From the NCBI GenBank assembly GCA_012103455.1, contig WLWT01000001.1, positions 310,001-374,000 on the forward strand: DNA of 64,000 nt. Direction: 5' to 3'. Every line of letters begins with the position of its first letter. The stretch's first letter is position 1. Below are positions 54,810 through 63,437 of the stretch, piece by piece. The notes beneath the pieces are model-generated. The model made no database searches. It saw only the letters and a list, made by a program, of their open reading frames with translations, and had not been told where the DNA came from. Both the position numbers and the translations under genes were made by a program. The stretch comes from Gammaproteobacteria bacterium (GTDB taxonomy: Bacteria; Pseudomonadota; Gammaproteobacteria; HK1).

Positions 54810-55365
54810 TAGGGCCTGTTAACACTACTTATGATGGACTTCGCGTATGAAAATCACCGCATCACGTTAAAATTATTCAAAAACTCCTTCCTGTTCAAAG
54901 AGGTAACGTCAAAATACCCAATTGATTGGTGTTGAATGCCATCTTGTATGTCGCTGAGCACGGCTGCAAGTGGCGAGGTTTGCCGAAAAAGTTCGGTCAT
55001 TGGCACAGCCTTTATACTCGCGCCAATCGCTGGGCGAAAAATGGTGTGCTCGATAGTGTATTGGCTGCACTACAGGAAAACGATGTCATCAACATACAGG
55101 TCGAGCAGGTATCTTTGGACAGTACAGCAGTCAAAGTTCACCCCGATGGGACCGGCGCGTTAAAAAAATGGTCCACAGTCGATGGGTCAATCCCGCGCCG
55201 GGTGGACGACGAAAATTCATATGGCTGCGGCAGATGCCACAACGGCAGTGACCTTTTCCCTGTCCGCGGGCCACGTCGGGGATGCGCCAGCAGGCCGGAA
55301 GTGAGCGAAATCCTTTGAAAACAAGGGCTGGGACGGGACTCAAGTCATCATGGACAAGGCTTGGG
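54810..55365 (+). pseudogene. IS5-like element and transposase, truncated
   Basis: Starts with the terminal repeat TAGGGCCTGTTAACACTA. The transposase is split: an early piece ends after KYPIDWC with a stop. A second frame reads NAILYVAEHGCKWRGLPKKFGHWHSLYTRANRW, then VSLDSTAVKVHPDGTGALKK (first catalytic Asp), and a third frame GHVGDAPAGRK, WDGTQVIMDKAW (second Asp). It is cut at about 55365 by the IS1595-like element, so the Glu and right end are missing. Confidence 0.75.
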
Positions 55366-56001
55366 TCACTGTTATCAAAACGCCACTCACATTCCTTCAA
55401 AAATAGGTGAAAATGCTCTCGTGCCACCCCGTTGAATCGGCGCCAATGGCGCTTCGCCTGATTCCAGACATTCTCAATACCGTTCATGGGGGGTTGCTGG
55501 TCAGCAAACCGTTCACTGGGGTTAATACGGTAGTGCTTGAATTCTGATACATCCAGTGCGTTATAGCGGCCGAATGTGTCCGTGTAAACCATACTGTCCG
55601 GCCTTACCTTTTGCCCAATGACCGGCAGTAATATATCGGCTTTGGCATTGGGTATCAGCACCGTAAAAACCTTGCCATGTCGCTTTAACAGTCCCAATAC
55701 GGGCACTTTCCCTAACGCGCCCCGGCCTCGTTTGCCTTTGCGCCTGCCACCCCAATAACGTTCATCTGCTTCTACTTCACCTTCAAGCCACTCCAAGTGC
55801 TCGCTGTGCGCATAAATCGGCTGCCGGAGCCGATGAAAGTAGTAGCTTGCCGTCGTCTTATTCACACCTACCCACTGGGCTGCTGTTCGTGCTGTTGTTC
55901 GCGCGACAAATAGCTCAATCAATCGGGATTGTTTATGCCAACTCAGCCTGCTTTTTCTCATGCAGCCATCCTAGATAAAAACGGTTATCTAGGACAGCCC
56001 C
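55366..56001 (-). pseudogene. IS1595-family (ISXO2-like) element and transposase, 3'-truncated
   Basis: The minus-strand transposase starts at 55961. Family hallmarks are EVEADERYWGGRRKGKRGRG, PVLGLLKRHGKVFTVLIPNAKAD, SMVYTDTFGRYNALDVS and MNGIENVWNQAKRHWRRFNG with LKECEWRFDNSD. The homologous part stops near residue 198, after which the frame runs on into the neighbouring IS5 remnant. The 5' terminal repeat (GGGGCTGTCCTAGATAACCG) is preserved ending at 56001. The 74 bases after it hold nothing recognisable. Confidence 0.8.
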
Positions 56002-56075
56002 TAAAAAATTGACTATGGCATTGTGTTTGAGACATGAAAAAATTTTTTTACATGAATTTCAAAGAATTAGTATGC

Positions 56076-56167
56076 TCTATGGGACAGCAGTGATGGCCTA
56101 TACACCGCGGTTCTGCGCGCGGTGCTTCCTTAGCACTCACGGAAAAAGTGCATGTTTAGAGAGGCCC
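56076..56167 (-). mobile_element. IS4 end joined to a rearranged 140-bp element
   Basis: 56076-56094 matches the end of the IS4-family element (TATGGGACAGCAGTGAT). It runs directly into an inverted half of the 140-bp element (CTATACACCGCGGTTCTGCGC) which, after CACTCAC, switches to the other end in direct orientation (GGAAAAAGTGCATGTTTAGA) and closes with GGCCC at 56167. It is a deletion or recombination product of the small element. Confidence 0.65.
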
Positions 56168-56168
56168 A

Positions 56169-56345
56169 TTGGTTAGGCAGCGCCTATGCCATTCAGGGAT
56201 GCGCTGGAAGGAGGCTGGGGCTCAAGCCGTTCTCTCATTGCGTGGATTGACCCACACGGATGCTCGTTGGGAGCAATGTTGGCGTAAGTTCGATCAGTAT
56301 GGATTCGATTCAGCTGTTTATATACATCATATTGAGAGCGCACTC
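56169..56345 (+). pseudogene. transposase C-terminal fragment (ISKra4-like)
   Basis: The frame reads GMRWKEAGAQAVLSLRGLTHTDARWEQCWRKFDQYGF, a pattern I associate with the C-terminal end of ISKra4-type transposases. Only about 55 residues remain, bounded by the small element on the left and an IS4 end on the right. Family name tentative. Confidence 0.45.
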
Positions 56346-56348
56346 ACT

Positions 56349-56431
56349 CAAAGAAGACCCCACAGACCTTATTGAAACTCAGGTACAGATACAGTTTGCA
56401 TTCTCATGAAAGTTTATGGGACAGCAATGAT
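56349..56431 (+). mobile_element. IS4-family element, 83-bp end fragment
   Basis: Matches the reverse complement of 7470-7552 with scattered changes, from CAAAGAAGACCC through ATTGAAACTCAGG to the terminal GGGACAGCAATGAT. It then abuts the right half of a 140-bp element. Confidence 0.75.
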
Positions 56432-56504
56432 GGGTGATACCTGAGGATTCGAGCACGGAGCTGACGCCGCAATCGCGGAAAAAGTGCATTTTTAGCAGGT
56501 GCCC
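56432..56504 (+). mobile_element. 140-bp MITE-like element, right half
   Basis: Begins GGGTGATACCTGAGG and continues through the CGGAGCTGACGCCGCAATCG block to TTTTTAGCAGGTGCCC at 56504. The left half is replaced by an IS4 end, at nearly the same internal position as in the copy at 7397-7469. The acyl-CoA synthetase gene ends 26 bases further on. Confidence 0.75.
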
Positions 56505-56529
56505 TATAGTGCGAATGTATCCGGCCGCT

Positions 56530-58077
56530 TTATTGTGTTCGCCGGTACTTGTCACGCAACACCCGCTTGTAAAGCTTTCCATTGGGCAGCCGCGGCATGT
56601 CATCGTCGAAATCGATGGACCGGGGGCACTTGATGGAGGATAATCGTGCTTTGCAATAGTCGATGAGTTCCACTGCCAAATCCGCATCAGGCACAACACC
56701 GGCGGCAACTTGGACGACCGCTTTCACCTCTTCACCAAACTCCTCATTCGGCACACCGAATACCGCAGCATCCAAAACCTTGGGATGGCCCAAAAGTAGA
56801 TTCTCCGCCTCCTGCGGATAGATATTCACCCCGCCCGACAAAATAAGATCGGCGCGCCTATCGGTGAGATAAAGATAACCGTCGTCATCGACATAACCCA
56901 CATCGCCCAACGTGCCCCAACCCTGCCCGGTAAACGCCGCCGCCGTTTTGTCCGCCGCATTGTGATACTCGAACGCAGGCGCATCCTCGAAGTAGATCGT
57001 ACCTACACCCCCCGTTTCCAGCTCCTCACCATCCTCACCGACAATATGCAAGGCGCCATCGACACTGCGGCCCACCGAACCCGGTTTGCGCAGCCATTCT
57101 TCCGAGGTGATAAAGGTGGAACCCACGCCTTCGGAGCCGGCGTAATATTCGAAGATAACCGGTCCCCACCACTCGATCATGGCTTGCTTGACGGCCACGG
57201 GACAGGGCGCCGCGGCGTGTATGGCTACTTTGTGGGTGTCTAGCCGGTAGCGCGCGCGGGTTGCCTCATCCAGCCGCAACATGCGGATGAACATCGTGGG
57301 AACCCACTGGCTGTGGGTGACCTTATAGTGCTCGATGAGGGCAAGCGCGCGCTCGGCGTCAAACCGTTGCATAACGACTACCATACCGCCAAAGCCGAGC
57401 ACGGCGGTGGAATAACCGAGCGGTGCCGCATGGTAAAGCGGTGCCGGCGACAGGTAGACGGAATTCCGGTCAAACCCATAGCGCGCCGCCATGGCATGCA
57501 AACGCGGCGGCGGCGCATCGAACGGGCCGCCTGTCAGCGCGCGCCGTATACCCTTGGGGTAGCCGGTGGTGCCCGATGAATAGAGCATGCTGGAACCGGC
57601 CTTGGGTTCATGCAACACCGGTTGAGAAGCAACCGCAAAATACGGTTCCAGCGGCTGCAATCCCGGTATGTCCCCGCCCAGTGAAAAACACTGCATGGAC
57701 CGCAGCATCCGACCGGTGAGCTTTTGCGCTTCCTTCGCATACTGGGCCGAGGCAACGAAGACCTTGGCCCCGCAATCGTTCAGTATGTAGCTGATCTCCT
57801 CGGCTTTGAGGTGCGTGCTAACAGGTGTGTAGTAGAGTCCCGAGCGCTGAGCGGCCAGACATAACTCGAACAACCCCAGCCGGTTTTCCATCAACAAGGC
57901 GACGCCATCGCCGGGGCGCAGTCCGTGTTCGTAGAAGGTATTGGCGAGTGCATTGGAACGGGCATTGAGTTGCCCGTAAGTCACACTCTGCGCCGTCTCC
58001 GCAATAACATAAGCGATAGCCTGTGGCCGCCCGGCAGCGTGATTGGCCACGTGGTAGGTTTCAATCGTTGTATTCAA
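56530..58077 (-). CDS. AMP-dependent acyl-CoA synthetase/ligase
   Basis: 515-residue adenylating enzyme that would convert a carboxylic acid to its CoA thioester. Core motifs are MLYSSGTTGYPKG (P-loop), YYAGSEGVG (A5), TLGDVGYVDDDGYLYLTDRRADLI (A7-A8 hinge), GGVNIYPQEAEN and the C-terminal lysine in LPNGKLYKRVLR. It resembles FadD-like and cyclohexanecarboxylate or bile-acid ligases; the substrate is not identifiable. It is divergently transcribed from the BenE-type symporter with only 23 bases between starts, so the two may share control and act on the same imported acid. Confidence 0.92.
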   Translation of the reverse strand: MNTTIETYHVANHAAGRPQAIAYVIAETAQSVTYGQLNARSNALANTFYEHGLRPGDGVALLMENRLGLFELCLAAQRSGLYYTPVSTHLKAEEISYILNDCGAKVFVASAQYAKEAQKLTGRMLRSMQCFSLGGDIPGLQPLEPYFAVASQPVLHEPKAGSSMLYSSGTTGYPKGIRRALTGGPFDAPPPRLHAMAARYGFDRNSVYLSPAPLYHAAPLGYSTAVLGFGGMVVVMQRFDAERALALIEHYKVTHSQWVPTMFIRMLRLDEATRARYRLDTHKVAIHAAAPCPVAVKQAMIEWWGPVIFEYYAGSEGVGSTFITSEEWLRKPGSVGRSVDGALHIVGEDGEELETGGVGTIYFEDAPAFEYHNAADKTAAAFTGQGWGTLGDVGYVDDDGYLYLTDRRADLILSGGVNIYPQEAENLLLGHPKVLDAAVFGVPNEEFGEEVKAVVQVAAGVVPDADLAVELIDYCKARLSSIKCPRSIDFDDDMPRLPNGKLYKRVLRDKYRRTQ

Positions 58078-58100
58078 AGCTCAAGAGTCCTGCATTCGTC

Positions 58101-59315
58101 ATGCCGCAAACATTATCTGCTCCAGACACGCCGCCTGCACCCGGCCGCCCCTGGCAACCGGTGCTCGCCGGAACGCTGGCGGCTTGCGTGGGTTTCGCCG
58201 GCTCGTTCGCGGTCGTTCTACAGGGCCTCAGCGGCGCGGGTGCCAACGCCGAGCAAGCCGCCTCTGGTCTGCTGGCCGCTGCCGTTGCTTGTGGCCTGTG
58301 CGGCATCGTCATCAGCTTGTACACCCGCTTGCCGGTCGCCATCGCCTGGTCCACGCCGGGCGCCGCCCTGCTGGCTACCAGCGGGCCGGCCGATGGTGGC
58401 TTCGCAGGGGGCGTTGGCGCCTTTATCATGTGCGCCGCTGGCTTCATCATCGCCGGCCTGTGGCGGCCCTTCGGCGCGGCGGTGGCGGCGATCCCCAAAC
58501 ACTTGGCCAGTGCCATGCTCGCCGGAGTGCTGCTCGGTCTTTGCCTGGCACCCGTCAAAGCCATCGCCCACTACCCTCTATTCGGACTTTGCATTCTGGC
58601 CGCATGGGTAGTGGGCGCCCTGGTCAATCGCCTGTGGGCGGTACCCGCCGCATTGGCGGCGTTCGCCGGCACCGTGGTATTGGGGCTGGATCTGCCGGAC
58701 GGCACCGCTCAATCCTTGCAAAACACTTTGACTCCACCGCTGGTTTGGATCACCCCGCACTTTAGCATCGAAGCGTTTTTAAGTATTTCCATTCCTCTTT
58801 TCTTGGTGACCATGGCCTCGCAAAACATCGCCGGGATCGCCGTCCTGACAACGTTCGGTTACTCGCCCCGCCCCGGCCCCTGGATCGCGACCACCGGGCT
58901 CTTCTCGGCATTGGCCGCCCCTTTTGGCTGCCATGCGGTCAACTTGGCGGCGATAACGGCGGCCATGTGCGCGGGCGATGACGCCCATCCGGACCGGGAC
59001 AAGCGTTATTGGGCGGCGGTATGGATGGGGATCGGCATGATCGTGCTCGGCTTACTGTCCGGCGCCGTGATCGCCTTCGTGGTACTGGCACCGCCGATTC
59101 TGATCCAAGCCGTTGCCGGACTCGCCCTGGTTGGCGCGTTCTCAAGCGCGGCGCTGGCAGCTTTCGAAGACCCTAAAACACGCGAGGCGTCGGTGGTGAC
59201 GTTTTTGTTCGCCGCCTCCGGCATCACTATTGCCGGTATCTCCGGTGCTTTTTGGGGATTGTTGGCCGGTGGCGCCATGAGTTGGGCGCAGGCCCGTCGG
59301 CGCCAGGAGATATGA
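58101..59315 (+). CDS. benzoate/H+ symporter BenE family transporter
   Basis: 404-residue membrane protein with about 11-12 hydrophobic segments. Family segments are FAGSFAVVLQGLSGAGANAEQAASGL, LPVAIAWSTPGAALLATSGP, FLVTMASQNIAGIAVL and FGCHAVNLAAITAAMCAGDDAHPD. BenE proteins import benzoate or similar aromatic acids with protons. The ATG at 58101 matches the family N-terminus. It sits next to an acyl-CoA ligase, which supports an aromatic or cyclic acid as substrate (inference), and ends three bases before the racemase-family gene. Confidence 0.9.
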   Translation: MPQTLSAPDTPPAPGRPWQPVLAGTLAACVGFAGSFAVVLQGLSGAGANAEQAASGLLAAAVACGLCGIVISLYTRLPVAIAWSTPGAALLATSGPADGGFAGGVGAFIMCAAGFIIAGLWRPFGAAVAAIPKHLASAMLAGVLLGLCLAPVKAIAHYPLFGLCILAAWVVGALVNRLWAVPAALAAFAGTVVLGLDLPDGTAQSLQNTLTPPLVWITPHFSIEAFLSISIPLFLVTMASQNIAGIAVLTTFGYSPRPGPWIATTGLFSALAAPFGCHAVNLAAITAAMCAGDDAHPDRDKRYWAAVWMGIGMIVLGLLSGAVIAFVVLAPPILIQAVAGLALVGAFSSAALAAFEDPKTREASVVTFLFAASGITIAGISGAFWGLLAGGAMSWAQARRRQEI

Positions 59316-59318
59316 GCC

Positions 59319-60041
59319 ATGAACGACACTCATATAGCCCTGGGTGGCAAAACCATCGCTGGCGCCAGCCTGGGCATCTTGGTTTTGCAGTCCCAGTTTC
59401 CGCGCGTGCTAGGCGATGGCGGCAACGCCCGCACCTGGCCCTTTCCCATGCTCTACAAAGTGGTGAGCGGCGCCACCCCCGACCGGGTAGTACGGCGACA
59501 CGCCGATGGTTGGGTGAACGTATTCATGCAAGGAGCAAAGGAGTTAGTGGCCGCCGGCGCGGATGGGATCACCACCAATTGCGGCTTTTTGGTGTTACAT
59601 CAAAAAGCGTTGAGCGAAGCCTGCGGCGTGCCGGTGGGCGCCTCTTCGCTACTGCAAGTGCCCTGGGTGCAAACCCTGCTGCCGCCAGGCCAACGGGTGG
59701 GGGTGATCACTATCGCCAAGCACTCGCTGACACCGGAACATCTACGCCAGGCCGGCGCGCCCCTGGACACGCCGGTGGAAGGCACTGATAGCGGACAAGA
59801 ATTTACCCGCGTGCTGTTGGACGATCAGTTGGAATTGAATACCGCCGCGGCGCGGCAAGACATCATCGACGCCGGCCAACGCCTGATAACGCAAAACCCG
59901 GATGTTGGTGCCGTGGTCTTGGAATGCACCAACATGCCGCCCTACGCGGCCAGCTTGGCGCAGGCCATACGCCGCCCGGTCTATGACTTCTATTCGTTCG
60001 TCACGTGGTTTCATGCCGGGCTAGTGCCCCGGCAATTCTAA
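59319..60041 (+). CDS. aspartate/glutamate racemase family protein
   Basis: 240-residue member of the Asp/Glu/hydantoin racemase superfamily, which uses two cysteines as acid-base pair. Candidate catalytic Cys are in ITTNCGFLVLHQ and VVLECTNMPPYA, at the expected halves of the pseudo-symmetric fold. It could be a racemase, arylmalonate decarboxylase-like or maleate isomerase-like enzyme. It begins three bases after the BenE-type transporter, so it probably works on the same transported acid. Confidence 0.85.
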   Translation: MNDTHIALGGKTIAGASLGILVLQSQFPRVLGDGGNARTWPFPMLYKVVSGATPDRVVRRHADGWVNVFMQGAKELVAAGADGITTNCGFLVLHQKALSEACGVPVGASSLLQVPWVQTLLPPGQRVGVITIAKHSLTPEHLRQAGAPLDTPVEGTDSGQEFTRVLLDDQLELNTAAARQDIIDAGQRLITQNPDVGAVVLECTNMPPYAASLAQAIRRPVYDFYSFVTWFHAGLVPRQF

Positions 60042-60061
60042 TCCCCACCCTTGGAGTTACC

Positions 60062-60206
60062 ATGCTGCGCTTTAATCACAAAGCCGGCCTTGCAATCTTT
60101 ATGTGGGTGGCCGCAATACTGGTTGTCTTGTTGGCCAGCTTGACTATCACACACCTCCAGGCCAAAGAATTCACCAGCTTTTGGGTTAAAAGCACCAGTC
60201 TTTAGG
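60062..60206 (+). pseudogene. short signal-peptide-like ORF truncated by MITE
   Basis: An ATG at 60062, with GGAG eight bases upstream, begins a frame whose first 35 residues look like a signal peptide (AGLAIFMWVAAILVVLL, then HLQAKEF). It ends 12 residues later in TAG, whose last two bases belong to the 140-bp element or its junction. It looks like the first 5% of a secreted protein, possibly the binding protein of a transporter. I cannot name the family. Confidence 0.45.
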
Positions 60207-60346
60207 GCACCTTTAAAAAATAGTCATTGTTTCGTGAGTGCAAGGAAGCACCGCGCGCACAACCGCAGTGTATAGGTGATACCTGAGGATTGGAGCACGG
60301 CGCTGACGCCGCAAGCGCGGAAAAAGTGCATTTGTTAGAGGTGCCC
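60205..60346 (+). mobile_element. 140-bp MITE-like element, copy E (142 bp)
   Basis: Full copy with ends GGGCACCTTTAA and TTAGAGGTGCCC, preceded by TTTA but followed by TCAA, so it lacks the 4-bp duplication seen at three other copies. This fits a deletion or recombination at one side, joining the truncated signal-peptide ORF to the ATPase gene. Confidence 0.85.
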
Positions 60347-61558
60347 TCAAACCATCTCCTGAATTTCTTGTCGCTTGATGAAGCCCCCAAGAAGGGGTAC
60401 GGCAAAGGAATATTTACCACGCCTGTTTTTATATACAAGTCCGGCATCAGATAAGGTGCAAAGCATTTGGTTAACGTGACTGCTGCCAAAAGGTTTTTCC
60501 AGCAAGTCTTTTGATTTTTCAACAACCTCTTGAACGGAAAATTCTGTATCGCATCCTTCCAACTGAGCTATTACGGCGAGTAACTCACGTTGTCTGTCAG
60601 TTGCTTTTGCCCATCGGCCGGAAAAGAAATCGGAATCCAATTTTCGCACAATTTCACTGGCGGGAACGGATGGCACGGCGCCCGTGCTGATTTGCTGGAT
60701 AAACAGATCATAGACTTCCCGGCAGATATATTGGATGAAGTAAGGATAACCGTCTGATAACCGAATAATTTGATGAATTGATTGCTCGGATAATTTTAAC
60801 TCATGATCTTCCAGAGGTTTTTCAACGGCATCCCGTACTGCAGCATCGCTCAGCCTGTCGAGAAAAACCACCCTGAACATTCTTTCCGAGTAAGTTCTGG
60901 CATCCACCAACTTGGGGAAAAGTGTGGGCAAGCCGGTCAAGGCCAGCATGAAAGGAATATCTTTTTTCTGGATTGATTGAAAGATATCCAGAATCAGTGA
61001 TAATGGATACTGATCCCGATCCGTATGGTCGGCCATAGTTTGCGCTTCATCGTATGCAAATATAATGCCTTTAAAATCTGGTATGTCTTTTAGTATTGAC
61101 CAAACAAACTCCAAGACCTGTTTTAATTTGTCAATCGGAAGGCCGGGAGTATTTTGATAGATTTGTTGCAGTGTTTGAAAATCAAGTTTCTGCTCTTCAA
61201 TTTCAGGTGATGAAGTAAAATCAATGCCTCTGCGCTGACTTTGCCCAATAGTGATTGGTGAAGTTAATATGGAAAGATCGGTCAATAACCGGATGGCGAT
61301 ATTTTCTTCGTTAAGACTGGCTGATTCAGATAAATCAGTTCCCACCCAGAACCAACCTTCTTTTTGCGCAATGGGTTTGAATGCATCCAGTAAAACCGTT
61401 TTGCCAACCCCGCGTAAACCGGTCAAAACCATGTTTTCAAGAATGGTTGATTGCTTGAGTAATCTGGAAAATCCTTGCGTCTCGGTTTCCCTGCCTGCCA
61501 AATAAGGCGGTCTGTGACCCGCTCCAGGTTTGAATGGATTGAGCAGTCGCTTATTCAT
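60347..61558 (-). CDS. AAA family ATPase (archaeal-type/ORC-like)
   Basis: 403-residue ATPase: Walker A TGLRGVGKTVLLDAF (residues 46-60), Walker B GIIFAYDEAQ, sensor-like LTGLPTLFPKL and a C-terminal winged-helix region (SDAGLVYKNRRGKYSFAVPLLGGFI). Proteins with this layout are often encoded alone or with mobile or defence elements and have no settled function. The ATG at 61558 (MNKRLLNPFKPG) is favoured over an upstream start. Base composition is clearly more AT-rich than that of neighbours, suggesting transfer. Its stop codon abuts the 140-bp element, so its ancestral downstream partner is missing. Confidence 0.82.
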   Translation of the reverse strand: MNKRLLNPFKPGAGHRPPYLAGRETETQGFSRLLKQSTILENMVLTGLRGVGKTVLLDAFKPIAQKEGWFWVGTDLSESASLNEENIAIRLLTDLSILTSPITIGQSQRRGIDFTSSPEIEEQKLDFQTLQQIYQNTPGLPIDKLKQVLEFVWSILKDIPDFKGIIFAYDEAQTMADHTDRDQYPLSLILDIFQSIQKKDIPFMLALTGLPTLFPKLVDARTYSERMFRVVFLDRLSDAAVRDAVEKPLEDHELKLSEQSIHQIIRLSDGYPYFIQYICREVYDLFIQQISTGAVPSVPASEIVRKLDSDFFSGRWAKATDRQRELLAVIAQLEGCDTEFSVQEVVEKSKDLLEKPFGSSHVNQMLCTLSDAGLVYKNRRGKYSFAVPLLGGFIKRQEIQEMV

Positions 61559-61643
61559 GGAAACACCCAGCGTGAAAGATTGAACTAAATTTAGCTTGAA
61601 CACTAAATTTAATACATCAACTTTTCAAGCTGTTCCCTCGTGT

Positions 61644-62522
61644 TCACACCGCGCTCAACAGCGCGCCAGATGGAACAATATGTCTCTGGGGAGACAAGCG
61701 CAGGGTGGTGCGTTTAAGTAAGCGGTTCTTCACCGGCTCGAAAGCATCCCGGCGGTGCATCAAAAAACCGTTGTCCCACATGGCTACATCACCCACCTGC
61801 CAGTCGTGGCGATAAACGAATTGTGTTTGCGCCGCATGGGCGGCCAACTCCGCCAGCAGTGCTTTACTCTCATCAGCGGGCCATCCATCAATACCGGCGG
61901 CGGTGGTGGGATCAAGATACAGCGCTTTGGCACCGGTTAGGGGATGCACATTGACCAGAGGATGAGACACCGGCGGTGTTTTCTCCCGCAACTCAAGCGG
62001 CATCTTCGGCTCGTCATCGTAGCGCGACTGGCGCAGCCAATAGTCGTACACCACATTCAGTTCAGCAATGCGCTTTTTAGTCTCTTCACTTAGCGCAGCA
62101 TAAGCGAGCTGTAAATTAGCCCAATAAGTGCGCGGTGCATCATTGGGCATTTCCACCATGTAAAGAATGCTGCCGGTGGCGGGCGCGGCCATATAACTCT
62201 GATCGGTATGCCAATCCAACTCACCGGCACCCAAGCCACCTATGGAGTTGCCGAAATAATCTTTCATATTGGTGATATGAACCACCTCGGGACAATTGGC
62301 CGATTGCCAATCCTCACGGACGATCACATCCGGATCGCCAAAACAGCGGCTAAACGCGACCAACTCCTGTTCGGCTAAACTCTGCCGGCGAAATATGAGC
62401 AAACCGGTATTGGACCAAAGCTCACACAGATGGGCGGCAGTAGCATCATCCAAGCCTTGATGGATGGGCAAGCCGTCAACCCTATAGCCGAATGGCTCGA
62501 GGGGATGCGTTGTCATAGTCAT
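61644..62522 (-). CDS. TauD/TfdA family Fe(II)/2-oxoglutarate dioxygenase
   Basis: 292-residue oxygenase. The iron ligands are His105 and Asp107 in LDWHTDQSY and a distal His in MWDNGFLMHRRDAF; the Arg that binds 2-oxoglutarate is in KRTTLRLSP. It is closer to 2,4-D and taurine dioxygenase types. The ATG at 62522 overlaps the stop of the VOC gene as ATGA, so translation is coupled. Substrate unknown. Confidence 0.9.
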   Translation of the reverse strand: MTMTTHPLEPFGYRVDGLPIHQGLDDATAAHLCELWSNTGLLIFRRQSLAEQELVAFSRCFGDPDVIVREDWQSANCPEVVHITNMKDYFGNSIGGLGAGELDWHTDQSYMAAPATGSILYMVEMPNDAPRTYWANLQLAYAALSEETKKRIAELNVVYDYWLRQSRYDDEPKMPLELREKTPPVSHPLVNVHPLTGAKALYLDPTTAAGIDGWPADESKALLAELAAHAAQTQFVYRHDWQVGDVAMWDNGFLMHRRDAFEPVKNRLLKRTTLRLSPQRHIVPSGALLSAV

Positions 62523-63283
62523 ATGAGATTGACCCGCACGCCGCACACACTAATGATCCCGCCATCGCCGGCAAGTCCGCGTTGCTCCGCCGCCGCCCTG
62601 ATGGCTGACCGGTTTTGCGGCAATACATCAATGGCCGAGATACCCAAACCTCTGTCGTCTTGCAATGCCACAAAACGCAATCGGCCATTGTCCAACAATA
62701 TCTCGGGGCCTTTGGCACCCGGCAGGCAGGGCCGCGCCAAGACTTTGCTCCATTGCTCGCAGACGGCGCCAGGGTTATCCGCCTGCAATTCGATAGCCGT
62801 GATCGCCTGCACCCGATCCGTTCGCACGTACTCCGTCCAATCCGGCCCGGCCCATTTCCAATACGACAATTGCCGGTGAAAATCAGTGCCTGGAGGCATG
62901 CTATCCAATGACACAATCGCCCCAGGGACATCGGCAGGATGATAGTGCGTGGCAATGGCGTCTTCGCCCTCATACCGCCACACATCACGCACCCCTAGTG
63001 TCCGTACACGCTCGCGTTCGGCCACTGCGTCAGCGCACTGCACAATGATCATGTAACCACCGTCGCCGCCACGGCGTTGCAAATGCCGGCCAGCCGTGGT
63101 GCCCTCCTCGATCGGCGCGACCACTTCCAGCATGTTACCGTTAAGCGGCAGTAACGCATTCTCCAAGCCGAAGGCCGCGACTTGCGCATCGGAGAAACAC
63201 ACTTCAAGTCCGAATACCGCCCGAATGTCATCCACCGCGGGGGCCAAATCCGCCGCCACGAATACCAATTGACGCAATCTCAT
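62519..63283 (-). CDS. VOC family (glyoxalase-like) protein
   Basis: 254-residue protein with two vicinal oxygen chelate-type modules: LRQLVFVAADLAPAVDDIRAVFGLEVCF opens the first, and VQAITAIELQADNPGAVCEQWSKVL the second. The pattern resembles glyoxalase-like domain proteins that bind a metal and small substrates. It is encoded just upstream of a TauD-type dioxygenase with a 4-base overlap, so the two likely act in one pathway. Confidence 0.82.
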   Translation of the reverse strand: MRLRQLVFVAADLAPAVDDIRAVFGLEVCFSDAQVAAFGLENALLPLNGNMLEVVAPIEEGTTAGRHLQRRGGDGGYMIIVQCADAVAERERVRTLGVRDVWRYEGEDAIATHYHPADVPGAIVSLDSMPPGTDFHRQLSYWKWAGPDWTEYVRTDRVQAITAIELQADNPGAVCEQWSKVLARPCLPGAKGPEILLDNGRLRFVALQDDRGLGISAIDVLPQNRSAIRAAAEQRGLAGDGGIISVCGVRVNLI

Positions 63284-63437
63284 AGCCTACCTCCTCAGAC
63301 TCGCGCATCGCTCACATAGCGGTGCCGGTCACATCTATTCCGTTGCTGGCGAGCATCCCGGCCTCATCGCGATGGTGGCGGGCGCGCTCAGGGGGTGGCC
63401 GCGTTTCGCTCATGGATACTTGCCGACAAGACCGGCA

